Source: Pacificispira sp033344895 (GTDB taxonomy: Bacteria; Pseudomonadota; Alphaproteobacteria; UBA8366; Aestuariispiraceae). From it: DNA of 64,000 nucleotides. The stretch is taken from positions 2,480,001 through 2,544,000 of the forward strand of contig OZ245920.1 of the NCBI GenBank assembly GCA_965229685.1. Direction: 5' to 3'. Both the position numbers and the translations under genes were made by a program. This document shows positions 27,754 to 35,878 of this stretch, piece after piece. Numbering within the stretch: the first letter of the stretch is position 1; the number at the start of each line of letters is the position of its first letter. The notes beneath the pieces are model-generated. The model ran no database searches and was not told the origin of the DNA. It was given only the letters and a program-made list of their open reading frames with translations.

Positions 27754-28198
27754 CTATGCACCACACTGCAGAATCGCCATTGTCCATGAGGGACCGCCCC
27801 GGACACAGGTGTCCGGCTTGCGGCGAGGGAGCTCCTCGCCGCGTGCAGCTTCTCACGGAAAAGCTTAAAGCCCGGTAACCGTACGCCAAATTATAGGAGA
27901 TTCTTCTCCCGCCCCTAGTCTCATATTCATACGCCGTTAACCATAATTTGGCAACTACAACGGGCTACTACGACCGGTTACCCTGCCATTCTCGGGAGCC
28001 CCCGTGGCGTAGGAATTGCCGTCAACGTCGCAATCGTGAAAGCCGGATCGGCCGGATTTCAACATCCTGCGCCGCGATGGACAGTTTGACGGCAGCCCGA
28101 TCCTGAGGCGGGCTGCCCTGCCTGCGTCGAATCCGATCACCGGATCGATCGGCACGGGACGGAACTCAACGAATTCTTCTATGACGGAGACGGTATCT
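27754..28198. other. 445-nt divergent intergenic region before the dimethylglycine-dehydrogenase-like gene
   Basis: No open frame here looks coding. The stretch 27865-27980 is AT-richer than its surroundings and holds a 10-nt perfect inverted repeat (see the separate entry). The part from 28000 to 28180 is GC-rich with several short palindromes and no recognisable riboswitch core. GGAG at 28185-28188 serves the ATG at 28199. Confidence 0.6.
27885..27952. promoter_or_regulatory. Candidate operator: paired GCCAAATTAT half-sites
   Basis: GCCAAATTAT (27885-27894) and its exact complement ATAATTTGGC (27943-27952) face each other across 48 nt. They are flanked outside by GGTAACC (27874-27880) and GGTTACC (near 27974). 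This symmetric layout between two divergent genes suggests a dimeric or looping regulator site. Inference from symmetry only. Confidence 0.45.
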
Positions 28199-30763
28199 AT
28201 GGCGCAGTTCCAGAAGAAGGCGGATGTCGTGATCATCGGCCTGGGTGGCATCGTCGGGGCTTCGGTGGCCCATCACCTGATCGAACGGGGCTGGGAGAAC
28301 ATCATCGGCATCGACAAGTCGGGCATTCCGACGGATATCGGCTCCACTGGGCATGCGTCCGACTTCTGTTTCATGACCGCGCATGATCAGATGACGATCT
28401 TCACCACCAAATACTCGATCGACTTCTATGAGAAGCGCGGTCGCTATGAACGTATCGGCGGCATCGAAGTCGCGCGCAAGGGCGACGACGAGCGCATGCG
28501 CGAACTGGAACGCCGCGTCAGCTCCGGCCGTGCCTTCGGCAGCAACGTGCACCTGATCACGCCGCAGGAAGTCAAGGAGCGCATGCCCCTGATTGAGGAA
28601 GACATGATCCAGGGCGCGCTGTTCGACCCGGATGCCGGGTTGGTCGTCCCACGTTCCCAGACCGTCGCGGGTGAGATGATCCAGGAGGCCGAAGCCACCG
28701 GCAAGCTGGAGACCATGCCGAACACCCCCTGCACCGGCCTGGATATCGAAAACGGCCGCATCAAGGGCGTTCAAACCTCCCGCGGTTATATCGAGACCTC
28801 CAGGGTCGTGGTCTGCGCCGGCCTGTGGGGCCGCCTGATTGCGGAGATGGCGGGGGAAGACCTGCCGGTCATGCCGGTCGACCATCCGCTGACCTTCTTC
28901 GGGCCCTATGACGAATTCAAGGGCACCGGCAAGGAGATCGGCTATCCGCTGCTGCGCGATCAGGGCAACTCCGCCTATCTGCGCGATACCGGCGCCGCCG
29001 GCACGACCGAGGGCGGCCAGATCGAATGGGGCTATTACGAGGAAAAGGACCCCCGCCTGGTCCATCCACGCGACCTGCTGGAAAAGGAAGAGGCGCGCCT
29101 GTCCCCGTCCCAGCGCGATCTGGACATGGAACAGATCATGGAACCGCTGGAGCGCGCGCTGGAACTGACCCCGATCCTGGGAGAGCTGGGCTACAACGAG
29201 AAGCATTCCTTCAACGGTCTGCTGCAGGTCACCGCCGACGGTGGGCCGTCGATCGGGGAATCGCCCGATGTGCGCGGCCTGTGGTACGGCGTCTCCGTCT
29301 GGGTCAAGGACGGCCCGGGCACCGGCAAGATCATCGCCGACTGGATGACAGACGGGCGTACCCATATCGACCATCACGGAATCGACTATGCCCGCTATTA
29401 CCCTATCCAGAAGTCCGAAAAATACATCTACGATCGCTGTTACGAGACGGCGTTCAAGATCTACAATCCGCCGGTCCACAACCGTGAACCCTATTCCAAG
29501 GGCCGCAATCTGCGCACGGCGCCGTATTACCTGCGCGAGAAGGAACTGGGCGGTCACTTCATGGAAATTGCCGGCTGGGAGCGCGCGCATGGCTATGCCA
29601 GCAACGCCCCCCTGCTGGAAAAATACGCCGACCGCGTGCCGGAGCGTCTGAACGAGTGGGACAACCGCCATTTCTGGCGCGTCTCCAACGCCGAGCATCT
29701 GGAACTGTCCGAGAATATCGGCATGGTGAACCTGTCCCATTTCGCGATCTACGACATCACCGGGCGGGATGCCGCGACGCTGATGGAATACGTGTCCTCG
29801 TCCAAGGTGGCGGGCGACACGGCCGTTGGCAAAGGCGTCTATACCAACTTCCTCGACGATACCGGCGGGGTCATGGCGGACCTGACCGTCCTTCGCCTGG
29901 GTGAGAACCGGTTCCAGATGATCGACGGCGGCGATGCCGGCAACCGCGATGCCACCTATCTGCGCCGCATGGCCCAGGACAAGGAGTGGGACGTCTTCGT
30001 CGAGGACCGCACCGATCATTACGGCTGCATCGGCGTGTGGGGCCCGAACGCCCGCGCCACGCTCAAGCAACTGGCGGACAACCCGGCCGGCCTGGACCCG
30101 GAAAACTTCACCTTCGGCGCCTGCAAGGATTTCACCCTGCGCGGCGTTCCGGTGAAGGGCTTTCGCATCTCCTATGTCGGCGAACAGGGCTGGGAACTGC
30201 ATTTCTCCATGGCCTATGGCCTGGCGCTCTGGGACATGTTCCGGGAGGTCGGCATCACCCCGGTCGGCGTGGAGACCTATGCCAACAGCCGCCGCCTGGA
30301 AAAGAGCCTGCGTCTGCAGAACGCCGACCTGCTGACCGAATACAATCTGCTGGAAGCCGGCCTCGCCCGTCCGAAGGTCAAGGCTGCCGATTTCCGCGGC
30401 AAGGAGGCCAACCTGCGCCACCGCGACCTGCCCCATCAGGCGGCGATGCTGTGCACGCTGACGGTCACCGACAATACCGACAAGGACGGAGTCGCCCGGT
30501 TCATGACCGGCAACTGCCCGATTGTCGATCCGGCGACCAACGAGGTCCTGATCGACAGCCTGGGCCGACGCTCCTACACGACCTCGCTGGCCTTCGGCCC
30601 CTCCATCGGCAAGAACATCGCGCTGGGCTACCTGCCCCACGAATACTGCCAGGAAGGCCGCGAACTGGAGATCGAGTTCTTCAACCAGAAATTCCCGGTG
30701 AAGGTCGAAGCAGTCGGCATGAAAGCCCTCTACGACCCGACCAATGCGCGGATGAAGTCGTAA
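28199..30763 (+). CDS. Dimethylglycine/sarcosine dehydrogenase-like FAD-folate enzyme
   Basis: The ATG at 28199 has GGAG 10 nt upstream, unlike the in-frame ATG at 28181. The 854 residues start with a DAO-type FAD domain (VVIIGLGGIVGASVAHHLIE) whose GSTGHAS segment carries the His position used for covalent flavin attachment in dimethylglycine dehydrogenases. VTADGGPSIGESPDVRGLWY closes this domain. An FAO_M linker (HGIDYARYYPIQKSEKYIYD) and a GcvT-like folate domain follow (VGEQGWELHFSM, GLARPKVKAADFRGKEANL). The family demethylates dimethylglycine or sarcosine and passes the C1 unit to tetrahydrofolate. A strong terminator follows the gene. Confidence 0.9.
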   Translation: MAQFQKKADVVIIGLGGIVGASVAHHLIERGWENIIGIDKSGIPTDIGSTGHASDFCFMTAHDQMTIFTTKYSIDFYEKRGRYERIGGIEVARKGDDERMRELERRVSSGRAFGSNVHLITPQEVKERMPLIEEDMIQGALFDPDAGLVVPRSQTVAGEMIQEAEATGKLETMPNTPCTGLDIENGRIKGVQTSRGYIETSRVVVCAGLWGRLIAEMAGEDLPVMPVDHPLTFFGPYDEFKGTGKEIGYPLLRDQGNSAYLRDTGAAGTTEGGQIEWGYYEEKDPRLVHPRDLLEKEEARLSPSQRDLDMEQIMEPLERALELTPILGELGYNEKHSFNGLLQVTADGGPSIGESPDVRGLWYGVSVWVKDGPGTGKIIADWMTDGRTHIDHHGIDYARYYPIQKSEKYIYDRCYETAFKIYNPPVHNREPYSKGRNLRTAPYYLREKELGGHFMEIAGWERAHGYASNAPLLEKYADRVPERLNEWDNRHFWRVSNAEHLELSENIGMVNLSHFAIYDITGRDAATLMEYVSSSKVAGDTAVGKGVYTNFLDDTGGVMADLTVLRLGENRFQMIDGGDAGNRDATYLRRMAQDKEWDVFVEDRTDHYGCIGVWGPNARATLKQLADNPAGLDPENFTFGACKDFTLRGVPVKGFRISYVGEQGWELHFSMAYGLALWDMFREVGITPVGVETYANSRRLEKSLRLQNADLLTEYNLLEAGLARPKVKAADFRGKEANLRHRDLPHQAAMLCTLTVTDNTDKDGVARFMTGNCPIVDPATNEVLIDSLGRRSYTTSLAFGPSIGKNIALGYLPHEYCQEGRELEIEFFNQKFPVKVEAVGMKALYDPTNARMKS

Positions 30764-31244
30764 GGCCGCACGACGTTTCGTTTCATCCCCCTGTTCAGCC
30801 TCACGCGGCGCGGAGCCAGTCTCCGCGCCGTTCCTTTCTTCTGAAGCACCTGTCACTTGGTCGCGTGTCATCGCTTCATGAGATGCTGTCTCGAATTCGT
30901 GAGAAGGTGGACCTCAATCGATTCCATTTCGGAACGCTTTTTGTACAGGCCACCTCAGCGAGGAACACTTCCGTGAGCGCGCCAATCCCGCGGGCCAACA
31001 ACGCTTCTCGCTGATGGTAGTCTGCCAACCGCCCAAACGTCGCGTTTTGTCGGGAACCACGTGCCGGATGCCCCGCAACGCCGCGTAAGACCGCTTGCGT
31101 CCTTCTAACCCGACCTCTGAGCGCGTTCAGCATTCTACGACGTCTGGACATGGCCATCGGAAATCGAATACTGTCCTGCGGCCCTACACAGTCGCCTCCC
31201 GGCGTACGATTTGCCGTTTAAACCTGAAGGTTAGGCACCGATCT
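30764..31244. other. 481-nt region without a supported gene, entering a lower-GC patch
   Basis: Apart from the terminator at its left end, I see no convincing gene. A 93-codon minus-strand frame (30876-31157) is Arg-rich, lacks a ribosome site and matches nothing I know. A/T rises from about 30840 onward and continues into the ATP-grasp gene, consistent with an insertion boundary, but no repeats or integrase remnants are seen. Confidence 0.5.
30806..30840 (+). terminator. Terminator after the dimethylglycine-dehydrogenase-like gene
   Basis: CGGCGCGGAG (30806-30815) pairs perfectly with CTCCGCGCCG (30821-30830) around CCAGT, followed by TTCCTTTCTT. Intrinsic terminator 43 nt after the stop. 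Confidence 0.85.
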
Positions 31245-32252
31245 GTGCGACAGATTAAGTCCATCCTGCTCGTGGCAGGGTTCGTACCTCCTGATTTTGA
31301 ACGCCGCTATTCACCCGAATACCATCCTCCAATCCGCACCGATTCCGTTCACGTAGCCTACCACATTTCACTCTTCCAAGCGCTGCGGGCGATCTGCCCG
31401 AACGTGATTGTGGCTAGAAGCCCCAAAGACGTGCTGACTCTGGGAAAGCAATGCGATTATGCCGTTTCCGTGTACTCGAGCGACAGTCTTTCGAGCGAAG
31501 AATCGGTTGTCGCGGCACATTGCGAAGCGATCGGCTTGCCCATGCTGTGCGGTGACGCACTGACATTGGCGCTAGTGGAAGACAAGCATGCGTGCAAATT
31601 GAAAGCATTGAAGCGTGGCATTCCTACGGCCACTTGGATTTCCGTCAGCCCGGCCGATGCCAACGTCGACTGGAGCCCCGTTCGGTTCCCCTGTGTGGTC
31701 AAGCCGCGTTTCGGCATGAGTTCCGAGTTCATCAATGAGGAAGCCGTATCAAAAGACCGTGTTACTGCGGAACGTCGCTTGAAGAGATTGTTGCACGAGG
31801 GTCAGCACGCTTTGGTGGAGGCGTTCGTGCCCGGGTTTGATGTTACCATCGCGTGTGTGGGCGATGGCATGCAGAATGCCCAAGTCGGTTGGCCCCTAAA
31901 GGTAACTTCCGACGCACCGGGAAACATTCAGACTCGGGCGCAAAAAATGGAGGGTGGGAAAGGGAGGACGAGAGAGCGCCTGGACGCCCCACACTTGGCA
32001 AAACGCCTGAACGCCTATTGCAAAGAACTATACAAAGAATTCTACCCTTTGGATTTTTTCCGCGCGGACTTCCGTTACAATCCAGCGGATGACACCGTCG
32101 CGTTTCTCGAATTGAACAAGCCTGCAATAAATCCTGGCAGCAACTTCGTATTGTCGTGCAGCAGGGACGAATCCTTTTACGTCGCTCTTGTTGCAGACCT
32201 TGTAAAGCGCGGCGCCGCGCGCCATGGAATGACACTTTCCGATCCGGCCTGA
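31245..32252 (+). CDS. ATP-grasp ligase, D-Ala-D-Ala-ligase-like (orphan)
   Basis: The likely start is the GTG at 31245 (GGTTAGG upstream); the frame is open back to 31095. The 335-residue product opens IKSILLVAGFVPPDFERRY and has EDKHACKLKALKRGIPTATW, the ATP-binding Lys in FPCVVKPRFGMSSEF, the segment EAFVPGFDVTIACVGDG, and the metal/phosphate end FRADFRYNPADDTVAFLELN with NPGSNFV. This is the D-Ala-D-Ala ligase branch of ATP-grasp enzymes, which join a carboxylate to an amine. It is not the housekeeping Ddl: it lies alone, away from mur genes, in a patch with lower GC and less biased codons, suggesting acquisition by transfer. Substrate unknown. Confidence 0.75.
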   Translation: MRQIKSILLVAGFVPPDFERRYSPEYHPPIRTDSVHVAYHISLFQALRAICPNVIVARSPKDVLTLGKQCDYAVSVYSSDSLSSEESVVAAHCEAIGLPMLCGDALTLALVEDKHACKLKALKRGIPTATWISVSPADANVDWSPVRFPCVVKPRFGMSSEFINEEAVSKDRVTAERRLKRLLHEGQHALVEAFVPGFDVTIACVGDGMQNAQVGWPLKVTSDAPGNIQTRAQKMEGGKGRTRERLDAPHLAKRLNAYCKELYKEFYPLDFFRADFRYNPADDTVAFLELNKPAINPGSNFVLSCSRDESFYVALVADLVKRGAARHGMTLSDPA

Positions 32253-32487
32253 CCTTACTCCGTTCTGAAAACTCTCCAAACGGCGTCGGTCGGTATGAAA
32301 TTCCTTTGCGATCCAAACATTGTATAGATGACGCTATAAGCTTGGGCGTATTCAGTCGGAACAACGCTGCTTTTTTGACTTGCACGACTGAAGGCTGCGA
32401 AGCTTTCACCCACGCCGTTTTTCTTCTTGCGCCCTCCCTGCCGCCCGGCACCATGTCCCGGCATTACCGGCATGAAGGAACGAGACC

Positions 32488-33042
32488 ATGGATCGAGACC
32501 GGACGATCTTCTGGAAGCGCCTGGACGTTGACGGATCGGAAGCCTGCGGCATTCGTCGCCGCGCGGATGGCGGCTGGGCCGTCGACGGCACGGCTAATTT
32601 CGTCGAAGAGAGCGAAGTCGCGTCCCTTGCCTACACGATCCGTTGCGCCCCCGACTGGACCAGCGAACAGGCACAGGTCACCGGCTGGCATGGATCGCGG
32701 GATGTCGACATCGCCCTGTCCAGGGAAGGGGATGGTGGCTGGAGCCTGAACGGCGCACGGTTGGACGGCGTAGCCGGTGCCCGTGACGTCGACCTCGGCT
32801 TCACCCCCGCCACCAACACGCTCGCCATCCGCCGCCTCCGCCTTGCCGTCGGCGCACGGGCAGAGGTCACGGCCCTATGGCTCGACACGCAGGACTGGCA
32901 GGTGAAACCGCTGGTGCAGAGCTACGAACGACTTCAAGAGCGCGTTTATCGATACACGTCACCGGGATACCGGTTCGACCTGCAGGTCGACGATTTCGGA
33001 CTGGTGATCGACTATCCCGGACTTTGGGGTGCGAGAACCTGA
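32488..33042 (+). CDS. Putative glycolipid-binding family protein
   Basis: The 184-residue soluble protein starts at an ATG with AAGGAACGAG upstream. It opens IFWKRLDVDGSEACGIRRRA, and contains LAYTIRCAPDWTSEQAQVTG, DGGWSLNGARLDGVAGARDV and LGFTPATNTLAIRRLRLAVG, ending VDDFGLVIDYPGLW. This repeating beta pattern matches the putative glycolipid-binding family (Pfam Glycolipid_bind, PA1994-type), whose structure resembles lipoprotein carriers but whose role is unproven. Codon use returns to the high-GC norm here. Confidence 0.78.
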   Translation: MDRDRTIFWKRLDVDGSEACGIRRRADGGWAVDGTANFVEESEVASLAYTIRCAPDWTSEQAQVTGWHGSRDVDIALSREGDGGWSLNGARLDGVAGARDVDLGFTPATNTLAIRRLRLAVGARAEVTALWLDTQDWQVKPLVQSYERLQERVYRYTSPGYRFDLQVDDFGLVIDYPGLWGART

Positions 33043-33088
33043 TCCCCGGCAGCCGAAGGCGGACCATCCCGTCTCCCGCCAAACGCCA

Positions 33089-33442
33089 TCAGACATCGGA
33101 GATCTTATCGAAACCGCCGAAGATCAGTCGCTTGCCGTCGAAGGGCATCGGATTCGTTGCCGGGTCCATGCGAGAGTCCTGCATCAGTTTCTCAAAGCCG
33201 GCGTTTCGGGTTTCCTTGTCCGGCCATTCGACCCATCCCAAGGCGACGCTTTCATCCGCGCCGCATTTGACCGCCATCGGAAAGGACGTGACCTCCCCGT
33301 CCGGGACATCTTCCGCCCAGCAATCCACCACCCGCAACGCGCCGCAATCCTTGAACACCTCCGCCGCCACCCGGGCGTGATTCAGAAACGCTTCGCGCTG
33401 ATCCTTCGGCACCGCCGCAACGAAACAGTCAATATAGGCCAT
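33089..33442 (-). CDS. DUF1428 (YbaA-like) protein
   Basis: The 117-residue product has the complete DUF1428 pattern: MAYIDCFVAAVPKDQREAFL, FKDCGALRVVDCWAEDVPDG, and a C-terminal KRLIFGGFDKI that closes the dimeric alpha/beta barrel. GGGGAAAGACG precedes the ATG. The family is cytosolic, and members are often found near stress or aromatic-degradation genes; no enzymatic function is established. It converges with the glycolipid-binding gene, the stops being 46 nt apart. Confidence 0.88.
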   Translation of the reverse strand: MAYIDCFVAAVPKDQREAFLNHARVAAEVFKDCGALRVVDCWAEDVPDGEVTSFPMAVKCGADESVALGWVEWPDKETRNAGFEKLMQDSRMDPATNPMPFDGKRLIFGGFDKISDV

Positions 33443-33654
33443 CGTCTTTCCCCAAGAATTTTAACGCACTGGACACTACCACGTATCCGTGTCCGTTCAA
33501 CGACGGTCGCGGTAAGCTCCTACCACCTGAAATGGGGCCAGTTCGGGACGGGTCTTGTCTGGCGGCTTCCAGTACAGGGACATGCGCCCGGAATTGTGCG
33601 GTCCCCTAAACTGTAGCCCAGCTGGCATTCGGTGCGGCTTCCGGCGCAACCGCC

Positions 33655-34380
33655 CTAGATCAGCCCCACCATCTGGCGCCCGGTGTCCCGGAAGTGCTGC
33701 TCCAGCAGCTCGATGGCGGTGTTCGCGTCGCGCGCCAGGATGGCGTCGACCAGGGCCTTGTGTTCGGCGTCGGCGTTGCGTTCGCCGGTGGTCACCGCCC
33801 GGGTCAGAGCGGTGACGCGGTAGCGTTCGGTTTCCATGTAGAGCGTATCGGCCATCTGCAGCAGGCGGGGCGAGCCACAGGCAGCGATCAGGGCGCGGTG
33901 GAAACGGCGGTGACGGGATTCCAGCTCGATCAGCGCCTGATCCAGCGCCTCGCCGGGCAAGTCCGACGCGATCCGGCCGGTTTGTCGGGAAAGCTGATGG
34001 GCGGCGGCAAGAATCTCCGCCTCCCAGGCATCGTCACCGCGCTGGATCGCCCGGCGCAGGGCCTCGGTCTCAATGACGATGCGCGACTCGATGGCGTCTT
34101 TCATTTCCTCCGGCGACAGCGGGGCGACGATGAAGCCGCGCAGCGACAGGGCCTGGACGAGGCGTTCCCCCTGAAGGCGGTTCAACGCCTCCCGCAGGGG
34201 CGAAAAGCCGGCGCCGTAACGGGCCTTCAACTGTTCCAGACGCAACGGCAGGCCGGGCGCCAGCGCCCCGCGCACGATGTCCCAGCGCATCCGCTCATAC
34301 ACACTTTCAGCCAGCGTCACCTTGCCAGGCGCGTCATTGGCCGCGGCGGGGGCGTAAGGGGAGGTCAGGGGCTGGGTCAC
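33655..34380 (-). CDS. GntR-family (FCD) transcriptional regulator, probable gentisate regulator
   Basis: The 241-residue protein has an N-terminal winged helix (VYERMRWDIVRGALAPGLPL, FSPLREALNRLQGERLV) and an FCD ligand domain with metal-binding His in RHRRFHRAL, DAEHKALVDAILARD and LEQHFRDTGR. It is divergent from the gentisate 1,2-dioxygenase gene with 227 nt between them, the usual position for a local repressor. The effector is probably an aromatic intermediate; this is inferred from position. Confidence 0.85.
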   Translation of the reverse strand: MTQPLTSPYAPAAANDAPGKVTLAESVYERMRWDIVRGALAPGLPLRLEQLKARYGAGFSPLREALNRLQGERLVQALSLRGFIVAPLSPEEMKDAIESRIVIETEALRRAIQRGDDAWEAEILAAAHQLSRQTGRIASDLPGEALDQALIELESRHRRFHRALIAACGSPRLLQMADTLYMETERYRVTALTRAVTTGERNADAEHKALVDAILARDANTAIELLEQHFRDTGRQMVGLI

Positions 34381-34401
34381 TGGATGTATCCTTTAATACG
34401 C

Positions 34402-34479
34402 GTTCCTGCGAAAGCAGGAGCCTTCGCCGATCCGGCAACGCGCACGGTCAAAGAAGACTCCTGCTTTCGCAGGAGCACG
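34402..34479. repeat. REP-like paired palindrome, copy 1
   Basis: TTCCTGCGAAAGCAGGAGCC near 34403 and its near-complement CTCCTGCTTTCGCAGGAG near 34459 form two small hairpins, and the two arms can also pair with each other. The unit lies between the GntR gene and the dioxygenase gene. Two further copies occur at 35761-35838 and 36812-36875. Confidence 0.8.
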
Positions 34480-34607
34480 ATAGGAGCTATTTCGTAAATG
34501 CACAAGATTTTCGAAAATCCTGTTTACAAGCCGGCCCCCCGGAGTCAGTCTTTCGACAACGATCCGGGACAAACGGGCCGGCGAAACGCATACCGGGAGT
34601 GCAGACC

Positions 34608-35747
34608 ATGACCTCAAGCCGTCAGAACCATCGCGAGGACGTCGCCGGACGCGCCAATGTCGAGGATACTCCGGAGCTGGACGCCTATTACGACGAGTTG
34701 GAAACCTTCAGCGCGGGCGCCCTGTGGACCGTCGCCAACAAGATCGAGCCCTGGGAGCCGAAATCGGATTCCCTGCCGATGATCTGGCGCTACAACGACC
34801 TTCGGGAGCATGTGCTGCGTTCGGTCGATCTGGTATCGCCGGAAAAGGCAGGCCGCCGGGTGATCTATCTCGAAAACCCGGGCCGCAAGGAAGTGGCCGC
34901 GGCGGTGGGCTGGCTTTATTCCGGACTGCAGGTCATGCATCCGGGGGAGCGCGCGTCGGCACACCGGCATTCCGCCTCTGCCCTGCGCTTCATCATGGAA
35001 GGCTCCGGCGCCTATACCATCGTCGACGGACACAAGATGACGCTGAAGCGCAACGACTTCGTGCTGACGCCGAACGGCACCTGGCACGAACACGCGGTGT
35101 CCGAGGACGGGACCCCCTGCATCTGGCAGGACGGCCTGGATATCCCGCTGGTCAACTGCCTGGAGGCGAATTTCTACGAGGTTCATCCCGACCTGCAGCA
35201 AGCGACGGCCTACCCGGTCGATGACATGACCAAGGCCTGGGGCAATCCCGGCCTGACGCCCTACAGCCTGACCGCAACCGGCGGCGACTGGCAGAAGGGC
35301 TATTCTCCGATGTTCAAATACGAATGGGAGCCGACCTATGAGGCGCTGTCGCGGCTGGCGGAAAGCAGCGATGGTTCGCCCTTCGACGGGGTGATGATGA
35401 ATTACGTGAACCCGGTGACCGGCGGCCCGGTGATGCAGACCATCGGTGCCAGCATGCAGATGCTGCGCCCCGGCGAAAGAACCCGCGCCCACCGTCACAC
35501 CGGCAGCTACCTTTATCAATGCGCCAAGGGCTCCGGGCATTCGATCATCAACGGACAGCGCTTCGACTGGTCCGAGCGGGACATTTTCTGCGTCCCGTCC
35601 TGGGCCTGGCACGAACATGCCAATGCGTCGGACAGTGAAGACGCCTGCCTGTTCTGCTTCAACGACCTGCCGGTCATGAAGGCGCTGGGCCTCTATCGCG
35701 AGGAAGCCTTCGGCGACAATGGCGGGCACCAGCCGCTGCCCGAATAG
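34608..35747 (+). CDS. Gentisate 1,2-dioxygenase
   Basis: The ATG at 34608 has GGGAG 8 nt upstream; a GTG at 34599 would overlap that site. The 379-residue bicupin enzyme cleaves gentisate to maleylpyruvate. The N-terminal cupin has the Fe-binding pattern GERASAHRHSASALRFIMEG with TWHEHAV as the second His pair. The C-terminal cupin has GERTRAHRHTGSYLYQC and AWHEHAN. Both cupins retain His pairs, whereas typical members use only the N-terminal iron site. It heads a group with the FAH-family hydrolase and flavin reductase genes and faces the GntR regulator. Confidence 0.92.
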   Translation: MTSSRQNHREDVAGRANVEDTPELDAYYDELETFSAGALWTVANKIEPWEPKSDSLPMIWRYNDLREHVLRSVDLVSPEKAGRRVIYLENPGRKEVAAAVGWLYSGLQVMHPGERASAHRHSASALRFIMEGSGAYTIVDGHKMTLKRNDFVLTPNGTWHEHAVSEDGTPCIWQDGLDIPLVNCLEANFYEVHPDLQQATAYPVDDMTKAWGNPGLTPYSLTATGGDWQKGYSPMFKYEWEPTYEALSRLAESSDGSPFDGVMMNYVNPVTGGPVMQTIGASMQMLRPGERTRAHRHTGSYLYQCAKGSGHSIINGQRFDWSERDIFCVPSWAWHEHANASDSEDACLFCFNDLPVMKALGLYREEAFGDNGGHQPLPE

Positions 35748-35760
35748 ACACCGCAACCGC

Positions 35761-35838
35761 GCCCCTGCGAAAGCGGGAGCCTACATGAACCACCACCGGG
35801 CCGACGTCATAGAAGGTTCCTGTTTTCGCAGGAACACG
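35761..35838. repeat. REP-like paired palindrome, copy 2
   Basis: CCCCTGCGAAAGCGGGAGCC at 35762 and GGTTCCTGTTTTCGCAGGAA near 35816 repeat the arms of copy 1 in the same order, between the dioxygenase and FAH genes. Confidence 0.8.
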
Positions 35839-35878
35839 GCAGGTAGGGAACATCGAATATCAAAAAGGACCAAACCGC

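Noticed and set aside
27754..28198. A glycine or other riboswitch upstream of the demethylase gene
   Set aside because: I looked for conserved riboswitch core sequences and found none; only inverted repeats suited to protein binding.
28166..30871. A 901-codon open frame antisense to the dimethylglycine-dehydrogenase-like gene
   Set aside because: The plus-strand protein has clear FAD and folate motifs, while the antisense product matches no family and simply reflects third-position GC bias.
30876..31157. A 93-codon minus-strand gene in the lower-GC patch
   Set aside because: Arg-rich, no ribosome site and no family resemblance; not enough to call.
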